Origin: Desulfovibrio fairfieldensis
Lineage (GTDB): Bacteria > Desulfobacterota > Desulfovibrionia > Desulfovibrionales > Desulfovibrionaceae
Direction of reading: 5' to 3'
Length of the DNA: 64,000 nt
Assembly (NCBI RefSeq): GCF_001553605.1
Contig: NZ_CP014229.1
Coordinates: 2,198,501 to 2,262,500, forward strand
Shown here: in pieces, positions 25,574 to 34,458 of the stretch
How the letters are laid out: each line of letters starts with the position of its first letter
Position numbering within the stretch: the stretch's first letter is position 1
Program-made: the position numbers and the translations under genes
Notes under the pieces: generated by a model
Told to the model about the DNA's origin: nothing
Databases searched by the model: none
What the model saw: only the letters and a program-made list of their open reading frames with translations

Positions 25574-26800
25574 ATGGCGCTGCATGTCATCAACGAAGCC
25601 CGGCGCTGCCTGCACTGCAAAAAGCCGCTCTGCCGCACGGGCTGCCCCATCAACACCAATATTCCGGTAATGATCGAGCAGTTTCTGAACGGGAATATCG
25701 ACGAAGCCGGGCAGATGCTTTTTGACAACAATCCCCTCTCCATTGTCTGTTCCCTGGTCTGCGACCATGAAAAACAGTGCGAGGGACATTGCATTCTGGG
25801 TAAAAAAGGCAGTCCCGTGCACATCAGCAGCATCGAGAACTATATCTCCGAGCGCTTCCTGGCCGCCCACCATCCGCCCCGGCCGCCCCAGAATGGCTTG
25901 GCCGCCGCCATCATCGGCTCGGGCCCGGCCGGACTGACCATTGCCATCATTCTGGCCCAGCGCGGCTATGCCGTGACCATTTTCGAATCCCACGACCGCA
26001 TCGGCGGCGTCCTGCGCTACGGCATTCCCGCCTTCCGCCTACCCAAGAGCATCCTGGACCGCTATCAGCAGTGCCTGCTGGAACTGGGCGTGCGCATCCG
26101 CCCCAACACCACCATCGGCGGCGCGCTGCGCATGGACGACCTGTTCCGGGACGGCTACAGCGCCGTGTTCATCGGCACGGGCGTCTGGCGGCCCAACAGT
26201 CTGGGCATCAAGGGTGAAAGCCTGGGGAACGTCCATTTTGCCATCGACTATCTCTGCAATCCGGCGGTCTACAATCTGGGCGAAACGGTCAGTGTGATCG
26301 GCGCGGGCAACGCGGCCATTGACGCGGCCCGCACCATTCTGCGGCACGGCGCGCGCAAGGTCACCATTTACGCCCGCAAACCCGTGCTGGCCGCCAGCCC
26401 GCGCGAGGTGGAGTACGCCAAGGTGGACGGCGTGGACTTTCACAATTGCGTGCGGCCCGTGGAAATCCGCCCGGAAGGAGCGGTGTTCCGCCGCCTGGCC
26501 TACGATGCGGAAGGCCATGCCGGCGAAGTGGAAGGCGAGGATTTTCTGGAACCCTCGGATTCCGTGGTCATCGCCATCGGCCAGGGCCCCAAGGACAAGA
26601 TCGTGTCCACGTCCACGGGCATAGAGATCAACGAGCGCGGCCTAGTGAAAACAGACGCGCAGGGGGCCACCACCCATCCGGGCATCTTCGCCTCGGGCGA
26701 CGTGGTGCGGGGCGCCAAAACCGTGGTGGAGGCCGTGCACTGCTCCAAAACCGTGGCCGACGCCATGGACCGGTATATGCGGAGTCTGCCGCGTTCCTAG
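25574..26800 (+). CDS. NADPH-dependent glutamate synthase small-subunit-like flavoprotein
   Basis: 408 residues after AAGGAG. The first 80 residues carry two cysteine clusters (CLHCKKPLCRTGCP, then SLVCDHEKQCEGHC) like the twin [4Fe-4S] ferredoxin-like domain of GltD and NfnB. FAD binding follows (IIGSGPAGLTIAIIL), then a second Rossmann motif for NAD(P)H (VSVIGAGNAAIDAARTI) and the final IFASGDVVRGAKTVVEA of GltD-type enzymes. No large glutamate synthase subunit and no NfnA partner lie nearby, so it may serve another electron acceptor. Shorter than GltD, mainly through a compact N-terminus. Confidence 0.85.
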   Translation: MALHVINEARRCLHCKKPLCRTGCPINTNIPVMIEQFLNGNIDEAGQMLFDNNPLSIVCSLVCDHEKQCEGHCILGKKGSPVHISSIENYISERFLAAHHPPRPPQNGLAAAIIGSGPAGLTIAIILAQRGYAVTIFESHDRIGGVLRYGIPAFRLPKSILDRYQQCLLELGVRIRPNTTIGGALRMDDLFRDGYSAVFIGTGVWRPNSLGIKGESLGNVHFAIDYLCNPAVYNLGETVSVIGAGNAAIDAARTILRHGARKVTIYARKPVLAASPREVEYAKVDGVDFHNCVRPVEIRPEGAVFRRLAYDAEGHAGEVEGEDFLEPSDSVVIAIGQGPKDKIVSTSTGIEINERGLVKTDAQGATTHPGIFASGDVVRGAKTVVEAVHCSKTVADAMDRYMRSLPRS

Positions 26801-26805
26801 ACTAT

Positions 26806-26889
26806 ATCCACTTTGAAATGTGCACGTTTCAAGGCGAATTCGATCTACTCGCCGCCTCGCATTCCAACTTTTCAAAGTTGAAACGCTCC
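26806..26889. repeat. Diverged copy of the dispersed repeat
   Basis: The left end (CCACTTTGAAATG) and right end (TCAAAGTTGAAACGCTCC) resemble the ends of the elements at 41749 and 52034, and the middle shares GGCGA and CTACTCG. The match is looser than between the other copies. Confidence 0.45.
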
Positions 26890-26919
26890 AGGCTCAGCCC
26901 TTATTAAAATGTTGCGAAA

Positions 26920-26952
26920 ACGCCGCCTTGCCCGGTCAGGACAAGACGGCGT
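26920..26952 (-). terminator. Intrinsic terminator
   Basis: ACGCCGCCTTG (26920-26930) pairs with CAAGACGGCGT (26942-26952) with one mismatch. On the minus strand the stem is followed by TTTTCGC, just past the stop of the small membrane-protein gene. Confidence 0.7.
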
Positions 26953-26958
26953 ACATTA

Positions 26959-27462
26959 TTAATGGCTGAGACGGCGCGCCAGATGCGCGGGCTCGGGCGG
27001 CACCAGCTTGTCGCCGTGCAGATAGGCATTGAGGTTGCACATCAGGCCCGCCAGATCTTCAAAATGCTCATTGCGGCCGAAGCCGCTCAACAGCCAGCGG
27101 CTGCGCCCGTGCAGCACCTTGTGGGTACGGCGCAGGGTGCGTTCGCGCATGATCAGCTCAATGCGCCACTCGCCCTCCGGGGTGCGCAGCACCAGGGTCG
27201 AACCATGCCCCGTCAGAGCGTGACCGGGCGGATTGCCCGCCAAGCGCAACAAATCCGCGACCGCCGCGTGCAGTACATGAAGATGCTCGTCCAGGGAAAT
27301 ATTTTTCCTGTCCTCATCCAGTTGCCGCTCTTCGGCATGGATGCGCTCCAGATACTGGACCCGGTCCTCGTCCAGGGTGGTGATGCCGCGCCGCATGATG
27401 CGCACGCAGAAAATCAGGCCAGCCAGGATTACCGCCCCGGCGGCGGCCCATTCCAGAATCAT
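26959..27462 (-). CDS. Hypothetical single-pass membrane protein
   Basis: 167 residues from ATG 27462, chosen because GGAGG lies 8 bases upstream; an ATG at 27468 is too close to it. A membrane helix at residues 3-23 (LEWAAAGAVILAGLIFCVRI) is followed by a charged, probably coiled-coil segment (about 30-60) and a soluble C-terminal domain with TLVLRTPEGEWRIELIMRER. I do not recognise the family. It has its own terminator and no close partner on the same strand. Confidence 0.7.
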   Translation of the reverse strand: MILEWAAAGAVILAGLIFCVRIMRRGITTLDEDRVQYLERIHAEERQLDEDRKNISLDEHLHVLHAAVADLLRLAGNPPGHALTGHGSTLVLRTPEGEWRIELIMRERTLRRTHKVLHGRSRWLLSGFGRNEHFEDLAGLMCNLNAYLHGDKLVPPEPAHLARRLSH

Positions 27463-27732
27463 CGACATGGCCTCCGCTTTTACGGGTAATTTCACCATTG
27501 CGCAGGCCTCTGTCAAGCGCGACGCATACCGTCCCGCATCTCCCGCACCATGCGCCGCCACTGCACAACGGGCTCCGCGGCCAAGGGCGGGGCTCTTCCC
27601 TTTTTTCCGGCAAGACTGTATCGTTTATCCTGATTGACCGCGCGGCCCGCGCGCGGGCCTTCCCTGGTTTCGTTCACCCGGCTTGCGCGCCCTCGTTTCG
27701 CGCCGCCATATCGCTTACTAAGGGAGAAAACC

Positions 27733-29796
27733 ATGCCAACCCCTCTGGAAATGCAACGCACTTTCGCTCTCGTCGGCACCGGCGGCTGCGGCAAAACTTC
27801 GCTGGCCGAAATGCTGCTGTTCAACGCCGGGGCCGTCACCCGTATGGGCGCCATTGAAGACGGCACCACCAGCCTGGACTACGAACCCGAGGAAGTGCGC
27901 CGCCGCGGTTCGGTGCAGCCCGCCTGCGCTGCCTACCTCTGGAACAAGAACCGCCATTTCCTGCTGGACATCCCCGGCGACGGCAACTTTACCGGCGATA
28001 TGGAATGCCTGCTCAAGGGCGTGGACAGCGTGCTGTTCGTACTGGACGCCGTGGACGGCGTACGCCCCTTGAGCAAAAAATTCTGGAGCATGGTCCGCGC
28101 GGAAAATCTGCCCGCCATGATCATCATCAACAAGCTGGACCGCGACCGGGCCGACTTCCACATGGCCTTTGACGGTCTGGCCGCTCTGGGCGTCAAACCC
28201 GTGGCCTTGCAGGTGCCCATCCGCCAGGGCGAAGCCTTTGTGGGCGTGGTGGACGTGTTGACCGGAAAAGCCCGGATGTTCACCGAAAACGGCGGCAGCA
28301 GCGAGGCTGAAATTCCCGCCGACCTCACGGACGACGTGAGCCTGCTGCGCGACGTGACCGTGGAAAACATCGCGGAAAGCGATGAAGTGTTGATGGAAAA
28401 ATATCTGGAGGAAGGCAGCCTTTCCCTGGAAGATCTGCAATTTGGCCTGCGTAAGGGCGTGCTCAGCGGCGAACTGACCCCGGTGATGGTCTGCTCCGCC
28501 CTGGAAAACAAGGGCGGCAAAGCTGTTCTGGACGCGGTGGAAGCCCTGCTGCCCTCGCCTCTGGAGCGCCCGGCCTTTGTGGACGCAGCCGGGGCCGAGC
28601 GCGCGCCTGATCCGGACGGCCCGGTGGCCTGCTTTGTGTTCAAGACCCTGGCCGATCCCTTTGCCGGGCAGCTTTCCATTCTGCGGGTGCTTTCCGGCAC
28701 CATCAACGGCGACGCCACGCTCAAGAACATGCGCAGCGAGGATACCGAACGTCTGGGCAGCCTGCTTTACCTGGTGGGCAAAAACCAGACGCCCTGCAAG
28801 GAGCCCGTGGGACCGGGCGCCATTGTGGCCGTGGCAAAACTCAAAAACACGCGCACCGGCGACACCCTCTGCGACGAAAAAGCGCCCTTTGCCCTGCCCA
28901 TGCCCGAATTGCCGCCGCAGTTGATCACTTACGCCCTGGCCCCCAAGGAAAAGGGCGAGGAAGACAAGGTCTACGCGGCCATCCAGCGCCTGCTGGACGA
29001 GGACATCACCCTCAAGCTGGGCCGCGACGAGGAAAACGGAGACATTCTGCTCTCCGGCATGGGTCAGCTGCATATCGAGCTTTCCGTGGAAAAGGCCAAG
29101 CGCCGCTTCAAGATCGACATCGTGCTCAAGACGCCCAAAGTGCCCTATCGCGAGACAGTGCGCGGCAAATGCCAGGTGCAGGGCCGCCACAAAAAGCAAT
29201 CCGGCGGGCGCGGCCAGTTCGGCGACTGCTGGATCGAAATGGAAGGCCTGCCGCGCGGTTCCGGTTATGTCTTTGAGGACGCCATTGTGGGCGGCGTCAT
29301 TCCGCGCCAGTACATTCCGGCCATCGACAAGGGCGTTCAGGAAGCGGCGGCGCGCGGTTTCCTGGCCGGTTGCCAGGTGGTGGACTTCCGCGTCAAGGTC
29401 TACGACGGCAGCTACCACACTGTGGACTCCTCGGAAATGGCCTTCAAGGTGGCCGGTTCCCTGGCTTTCAAAAAAGCCATGGAAGGCCTCAAGCCCGTGC
29501 TGCTGGAACCCATTGTGCTGCTGACCGTGTCTATCCCGGACGAGAGCATGGGCGACGTGATCGGCGACCTTTCTTCCCGCCGGGGCAAGGTGCTGGGCTC
29601 GGACTCCCAGGCGGGCATCACTGAAATCAAGGCCCATGTGCCCATGAGCGAAGTGCTGCGCTACGCGCCGGACCTGCGCTCCATGACCGGCGGCCAGGGC
29701 TTCTTCACCATGGAATTCGACCATTATGAGGAAGCGCCGCAACCTGTGGCTGAAAAAGTTATTGCCGAGCACCAGGCGGCCAAGGCCGCCGAATAA
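27733..29796 (+). CDS. Elongation factor G-like GTPase (EF-G2 type)
   Basis: 687 residues from ATG 27733 with AAGGGAG upstream, full EF-G length. G1 is GTGGCGKTS near residues 12-20; the region around G3 reads FLLDIPGDGNF; G4 is IINKLDRDRADF. EF-G domains II to V follow, including GQLHIELSVEKAKRRF (domain III) and PVLLEPIVLLTVSIPDESMG (domain V). Canonical EF-G has DTPGH at G3, whose His activates water; here Asp replaces it, as in other EF-G-like branches, so it may act off the main elongation cycle. The main fusA gene is presumably elsewhere. A strong terminator follows. Confidence 0.9.
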   Translation: MPTPLEMQRTFALVGTGGCGKTSLAEMLLFNAGAVTRMGAIEDGTTSLDYEPEEVRRRGSVQPACAAYLWNKNRHFLLDIPGDGNFTGDMECLLKGVDSVLFVLDAVDGVRPLSKKFWSMVRAENLPAMIIINKLDRDRADFHMAFDGLAALGVKPVALQVPIRQGEAFVGVVDVLTGKARMFTENGGSSEAEIPADLTDDVSLLRDVTVENIAESDEVLMEKYLEEGSLSLEDLQFGLRKGVLSGELTPVMVCSALENKGGKAVLDAVEALLPSPLERPAFVDAAGAERAPDPDGPVACFVFKTLADPFAGQLSILRVLSGTINGDATLKNMRSEDTERLGSLLYLVGKNQTPCKEPVGPGAIVAVAKLKNTRTGDTLCDEKAPFALPMPELPPQLITYALAPKEKGEEDKVYAAIQRLLDEDITLKLGRDEENGDILLSGMGQLHIELSVEKAKRRFKIDIVLKTPKVPYRETVRGKCQVQGRHKKQSGGRGQFGDCWIEMEGLPRGSGYVFEDAIVGGVIPRQYIPAIDKGVQEAAARGFLAGCQVVDFRVKVYDGSYHTVDSSEMAFKVAGSLAFKKAMEGLKPVLLEPIVLLTVSIPDESMGDVIGDLSSRRGKVLGSDSQAGITEIKAHVPMSEVLRYAPDLRSMTGGQGFFTMEFDHYEEAPQPVAEKVIAEHQAAKAAE

Positions 29797-29828
29797 AACA
29801 CGCGGCCCGCAAGACATATGCTGACAAA

Positions 29829-29856
29829 AAGACGCCCCTCGCGGGGCGTCTTTTTT
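29829..29856 (+). terminator. Strong intrinsic terminator
   Basis: AAGACGCCCC TCGC GGGGCGTCTT is a perfect 10-base stem followed by TTTT. The A run before it lets it work on the minus strand as well, for the EAL gene that ends at 29946. Confidence 0.9.
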
Positions 29857-29877
29857 CTTGGGAAGATCATTTTTGCA

Positions 29878-29908
29878 AGAGAGGCCCCTTTAAAAAAAGG
29901 GCCTCTCT
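29878..29908. terminator. Second hairpin between convergent genes
   Basis: AGAGAGGCCC (29878-29887) and GGGCCTCTCT (29899-29908) are perfect inverted copies around an A-rich loop, between the EF-G-like gene and the convergent EAL gene. It lacks a long T run on either side, so it is at most an auxiliary terminator. Confidence 0.5.
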
Positions 29909-29945
29909 CACGTCTCCCAAAAAACTTTTACCAATTGTGGGGTTC

Positions 29946-32045
29946 TCAGGCGGCGATTTCCCGGCCGAAGGCCATTTGCTCAAATTCCGCCAGGGGCACG
30001 GGCCGGGAAAAAACATAGCCCTGGACCATGTCGCAGTCAGCCTGTTGCAGAAATTCCACCTGCCGGGGCGTCTCCACGCCCTCGGCCACGGTACCCATGC
30101 TGAGCTTCTTGGCCAGGTCGATGACCGAGACGATCACGGTCCGCTCGCGGGCGTTGTCCGCCTCCTGCGAGGCGAAAAAGACCCTGTCCAGTTTAAGGAC
30201 ATTGACGTTCATGTCCTTGAGAAGATTCAGAGAGGAATAGCCGCTGCCGAAATCGTCAATGGAACAATGGTAGCCGTGGGCGCGGATCCGCTCAATGAAT
30301 TGGACCAACAAATGCGGATTTTCGAAAACCAGGCTTTCCGTGAGCTCAATCTCCAGCAGTTCCGGAGGCACGTCATAGGTGCGGCGAATGTTTTCGTAAC
30401 GCTCCAGAAACTGCGGATCCGCCAGATGCGCGCGGGACATGTTCACTGAAACCGGCATCGGCGTGACGCCGTTGTCCAGCCATTTGCGCAGCATGGCGCA
30501 GACCTTTTCAAAAACATGGAGATCAAGGTCCACAATAAAACCGTTCTGCTCAAACAGCGGGATAAAGTCATTGGGCGGAATCAGCCCCTCCGGGGCACGC
30601 CAGCGCACCAGAGCCTCGGCACCGGCAATGGCGTTTTTTTTCAGGGATTGCTTGGGCTGGAGATAGACCACGAATTCGCCCCGTTCCAGGGCATCGTGCA
30701 TCCGGTTTTCCATCTCCTTTTCACGCAGGGAGCGCAGGCGGTCCTGCTCGCTGTAAAACAGACAGGTGCAGAGGCAGTACTCTTCCGAGCCGCCGCTCTT
30801 TTTGCGGGCGATGTTGGCCCTGTCCTGGATCTTGACCAGCGGCAGGGTGGGATCATCAATGGGATAAATGCCGGCGGAGAAAGAAAGCAGATAATTGCGT
30901 TCGCGGAACGGTTCAAAATTGTTGGCGTCTTCGGCTATGCGGTTCAGCCGGGCTTCCAGCTCCTTTTCCCCGGCTGCCCGAAGCAGAAGATTGAAACCGT
31001 CCGCCGCCAGACGGGCCACATACTCGCCGTTCTCAAGATGGGCCTCCACGGTTTCATAGCAATGCCGCAAAACCCTGTCGCCCATTTCAACGCCGAAAAA
31101 GTCGTTAATTACCTTGAATTTCTGGATGTCCAGCCAGACCAGCACATATGTACCGGGCAAGGCGGCGCGCACAGCGCCGCCCGCGTCGATCTCGAAGCTG
31201 GTGCGGTTGCGCCCGCTGGTCACCGGGTCCATAAAGGCCAGTTGCTCCAGGCGCTGATTGGTTTGCTTCTGCAGCTCCCGCTGTTCCAGCAGCTCGCTGA
31301 TGTCAATATACACACACAAATAAACAGGATTATCGCCCTCCCAGTCCATACATTCGCCGGAGACCTGCAACCAGATGTTGTTTCCGTCCAGCTCCCTGGC
31401 CTGGAGAACGAAATTGACCGGTTCCCCCCGGCGCATGGCTTCATAGTTGTCATTGAGCACAGCCGGGTTTCTGGCTGAGATCGGACTGTCCAGCGAATAG
31501 TCGGACCGCCCGAAAAGCCGTGTAAATTTTTCATTGGCCTCAACGAACTCGAAGCCCTTTTCCACCACCCGGAACTTGGCGATAAAACCGGGAATATTAT
31601 TGTAGGTGATGCTCTGCTCAAGCAAGGTCTGCTGCGGTTCGCTGACATCCGCCATTACCGTGTAGGACACACGATAGCCGTTGATCATTTCATCCGTGAA
31701 GATGGACGACAGTCTGACCCACATCATCCTGCCGCTTTTGTGCCGCATCCGGCCTATAAACTGGTAGCCGCCTTTGGCAATCGCGTCCGCCACTTTTGCG
31801 ACCAGAATCTTCCAGTTCTCCGGGTCGTTCTGGTAAAATTTGTCAGGGCGGTTCTCGAAAAGCCGTTCGTATTCTTCTTTGGGGTAGCCGATCAGTTCGT
31901 AATAATACTCATTAGCCCAGACAAGCGTAAAATGTTCATCTACCAGATGCTTGCTCACGCTCAAGCGCGAGAGATTCATCAGCATGTTGTATTCGTTGCT
32001 CTGGCTGACGGAATTTTCAACGAAGATTTTTTTCTGGTTTTCCAT
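29946..32045 (-). CDS. PAS-GGDEF-EAL protein, probable c-di-GMP phosphodiesterase
   Basis: 699 residues from ATG 32045. One or two PAS-type sensor domains come first (FTLVWANEYYYELIGYPKEE; a second region around FEFVEANEKFTRLFG), then a GGDEF domain whose signature reads AADGF instead of GGDEF, so cyclase activity is doubtful. The EAL domain looks complete: GAEALVRW, LLEIELTES, CSIDDFGSGYSSLN, VLKLDR and TVAEGVET. It should hydrolyse c-di-GMP, with the degenerate GGDEF perhaps sensing GTP. No membrane segment. The 428 bases upstream are AT-rich and hold the (AG)26 tract. Confidence 0.88.
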   Translation of the reverse strand: MENQKKIFVENSVSQSNEYNMLMNLSRLSVSKHLVDEHFTLVWANEYYYELIGYPKEEYERLFENRPDKFYQNDPENWKILVAKVADAIAKGGYQFIGRMRHKSGRMMWVRLSSIFTDEMINGYRVSYTVMADVSEPQQTLLEQSITYNNIPGFIAKFRVVEKGFEFVEANEKFTRLFGRSDYSLDSPISARNPAVLNDNYEAMRRGEPVNFVLQARELDGNNIWLQVSGECMDWEGDNPVYLCVYIDISELLEQRELQKQTNQRLEQLAFMDPVTSGRNRTSFEIDAGGAVRAALPGTYVLVWLDIQKFKVINDFFGVEMGDRVLRHCYETVEAHLENGEYVARLAADGFNLLLRAAGEKELEARLNRIAEDANNFEPFRERNYLLSFSAGIYPIDDPTLPLVKIQDRANIARKKSGGSEEYCLCTCLFYSEQDRLRSLREKEMENRMHDALERGEFVVYLQPKQSLKKNAIAGAEALVRWRAPEGLIPPNDFIPLFEQNGFIVDLDLHVFEKVCAMLRKWLDNGVTPMPVSVNMSRAHLADPQFLERYENIRRTYDVPPELLEIELTESLVFENPHLLVQFIERIRAHGYHCSIDDFGSGYSSLNLLKDMNVNVLKLDRVFFASQEADNARERTVIVSVIDLAKKLSMGTVAEGVETPRQVEFLQQADCDMVQGYVFSRPVPLAEFEQMAFGREIAA

Positions 32046-32472
<427 letters not shown>

Positions 32473-32473
32473 G

Positions 32474-33859
32474 CTATTGGGCCACGCTCAGGCCCGCGTT
32501 GCGCTCAATGAGATCCACGGCCCTGGCGATCTGGCGGCCCAGGCTCGATTCCTTGGAGAGCTCGCGCTCCACGGAGGTAATGCCCTTGATGACCGTGGAA
32601 TGGCGGCGATTGAAGGTTCCGCCGATTTCTTCCAGAGAGAGCTCGGTATGCTTGCGCGCCAGATAGTAGACGGTATTACGGCCCAGCACGCATTCCCGGC
32701 GGCGCGAGCGGGAACAGAGCTGACGCTCTTCCAGGCCGTAGCTTTCGCAAACCAGGCGGATGATGGTGGGCAGATCCGGCCCGCAGTCCACTCCGGCGTA
32801 CTGGTTGAGCACTTCCAGGGCCAGATCCAGGTTCAGGCCGCAATTGAGCAGGCGGGCCTTGAAAATAAGGCTGTTCAGACAGGATTCCATCTGGCGCACA
32901 TCGCCGCGCAGACGGCTGGCCAGCAGATCGCAGACCGGATCGGGCAAGAGCACCTGAAAGCTCCTGGCCTTGCGGGTGAGGATATGGCGGCGCATCTCCT
33001 CGTCGGGGCGTCCCATATTGGTCAGAATGCCGGAGCAGAAATGCGAGACAAGCTGGCTGTCCACGCGCTGGAGCTCGCGCGGCGAAAACGAGGAGGTGAA
33101 AATGACCCGGCCTCCCCTGGCCTGCAGATTTTTAACCACAGCCAAGGCCATATCCTGCATTTTCTCCTTACCCTGGAAAAAATGCACGTCTTCCAGCAGC
33201 AGGACATCCAGTTCCCTCAGACGGCCTTTAAAAGCCTCCACGTCATGGCTGCGCAAGGCGGCCACAAAACGCGAGGCGAATTCCTCGGCCGTAAGATAGG
33301 CCACGCGCGCGCCGCTGCTGTTCCGGCTGAGGCTCTGGCCCACGGCCTGGGCCAGATGCGTCTTGCCGAGGCCCGAGGCGGAGTTCACAAACAGCGTCCG
33401 CACGTCGCCGCCGCTACGGCAGACGTCCTGCGCGGCGGCTACGGCCACGCTGTTGCTGGGCCCCACCACAAAATCTTCGAAACGATAGCGCCAGGCCGCT
33501 TCCCGCCGGAAAGCCGGCGCAACGGCGGGCATGGGCAGGCTGGCCTGCCGCCGCGGCAGAACCCGCGCGGCGAGATCCGCTGAGGAGGCAGCCTCCGAGG
33601 CGGCATTCCGGTCATTTCCGGCAATCTCAATGCGCAGGTCCACGGCTTCGGGCGCCAGACCCAGCACCGGGGCCGCGGCCTCGCGCAGAGTGCAAAGCAT
33701 CCGGCTTTCCAGCCAACCGGCCATGAAGGCATTGGGCGCGGCAAGACACAACGCCCCGTCCTCCAGCCTGGCGCGCAAAGGGGCGATCCAGACTTTAAAA
33801 ACGCCGGAATCCAGCATTTTCTTGAGATTTTCAGAAATTTCGGCCCATTGATCTCGCAT
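32474..33859 (-). CDS. dnaA: Chromosomal replication initiator DnaA, divergent
   Basis: 461 residues from ATG 33859 (AAGG upstream; a TTG at 33895 is less likely). Domain I is at the N-terminus (WAEISENLKKMLDSGVFKVW). The AAA+ domain has Walker A SASGLGKTHLAQAV and Walker B LLLEDVHFF, where canonical DnaA has GGVGLGKT and a double Asp. Domain IV carries the DNA-binding signature GGTFNRRHSTVIKGI. It should bind DnaA boxes, but the altered motifs and the lack of dnaN or gyrB nearby suggest a second, paralogous dnaA; Desulfovibrio genomes are known to me as having two annotated copies. The stop abuts the (AG)26 tract. Confidence 0.88.
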   Translation of the reverse strand: MRDQWAEISENLKKMLDSGVFKVWIAPLRARLEDGALCLAAPNAFMAGWLESRMLCTLREAAAPVLGLAPEAVDLRIEIAGNDRNAASEAASSADLAARVLPRRQASLPMPAVAPAFRREAAWRYRFEDFVVGPSNSVAVAAAQDVCRSGGDVRTLFVNSASGLGKTHLAQAVGQSLSRNSSGARVAYLTAEEFASRFVAALRSHDVEAFKGRLRELDVLLLEDVHFFQGKEKMQDMALAVVKNLQARGGRVIFTSSFSPRELQRVDSQLVSHFCSGILTNMGRPDEEMRRHILTRKARSFQVLLPDPVCDLLASRLRGDVRQMESCLNSLIFKARLLNCGLNLDLALEVLNQYAGVDCGPDLPTIIRLVCESYGLEERQLCSRSRRRECVLGRNTVYYLARKHTELSLEEIGGTFNRRHSTVIKGITSVERELSKESSLGRQIARAVDLIERNAGLSVAQ

Positions 33860-34011
33860 GGGGGCCTTGTAGCCTGAAAGCGCGAACTCGGGCAATGGAG
33901 GATTACCAGCCCTCTGGGCCAGTGGCCTCTTTTGCTTTCCCCAAAGACTTTCCTCAATAATTATTTGAAATACATATCAATTTTTCAATTTCGCGGAGAA
34001 CGGGGGCTGCC

Positions 34012-34086
34012 GCGAAAGCCTTATGGGTCAAGGCTTTCGCTTCGTTCCACAAAATAATACACAATATAAGAAATATTTTTTCCACA
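34012..34086. promoter_or_regulatory. dnaA upstream region with hairpin and DnaA-box-like sites
   Basis: GCGAAAGCCTT (34012-34022) and AAGGCTTTCGC (34030-34040) form a perfect 11-base stem. Just beyond lie CGTTCCACA (34044-34052), TAATACACA (34055-34063) and TTTTCCACA (34078-34086); the last fits TTWTNCACA and the second misses it by one base. The surroundings are AT-rich. This suits dnaA autoregulation or a minor origin; the evidence for oriC itself is weak. Confidence 0.4.
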
Positions 34087-34251
34087 ACTAAACATAAAAT
34101 TTACTCTGTTTTTCTCAATTATACGCTGTTTTTTTCGTCATATCCATACAGCTTCCGAACTATAAGGCCGGACGGATTGTCAAGAGGGAAAAAAAGTTTT
34201 TTGAGCCCCACGCCGGGTTTTTTCTCTAGAAAATCTCTTCTAACTACCCGC

Positions 34252-34270
34252 GATAACAGAAATTGTTATC
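34252..34270. promoter_or_regulatory. Inverted repeat, operator-like
   Basis: GATAACA (34252-34258) and TGTTATC (34264-34270) are perfect inverted copies around five bases, in the long gap between dnaA and the outer-membrane gene. A binding site for an unknown regulator is possible. Apart from the sites listed, I see nothing coding in 33860-34458. Confidence 0.35.
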
Positions 34271-34351
34271 ACGTCGTATAGGAAACCGCTTTCACGGCGT
34301 CACTGGCGTACCGGCCGTCTCGGGAAAAATTCCAGGCTGGCCATACATTTC

Positions 34352-34377
34352 AGAGCAGTTCACGTGGCGCATGCTCT
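34352..34377. repeat. Fragment of the dispersed repeat end
   Basis: AGAGCAGTTCAC, the end sequence of the dispersed repeat, followed after eight bases by TGCTCT. The outer six bases form an inverted pair. Probably a remnant of an element. Confidence 0.4.
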
Positions 34378-34407
34378 AATAAGCCGGCAGGCCGTCTATC
34401 GGAAACC

Positions 34408-34435
34408 AAAAAACCCGCCATAAGGCGGGTTTTTT
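34408..34435 (-). terminator. Strong intrinsic terminator
   Basis: AAAAAACCCGCC ATAA GGCGGGTTTTTT is a perfect 12-base inverted repeat with A and T runs, so it can work in both directions. It follows the stop of the outer-membrane protein gene at 34459. Confidence 0.93.
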
Positions 34436-34458
34436 GGGATGCATTCGCGGGACAGGCT

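Noticed and set aside
27718..29817. Long minus-strand open frame opposite the EF-G-like gene
   Set aside because: His-rich, motif-free mirror of a clear GTPase gene.
33900..34440. Chromosomal origin oriC
   Set aside because: Only one site fits TTWTNCACA well, and dnaN and gyrB are absent; kept only as a dnaA regulatory region.
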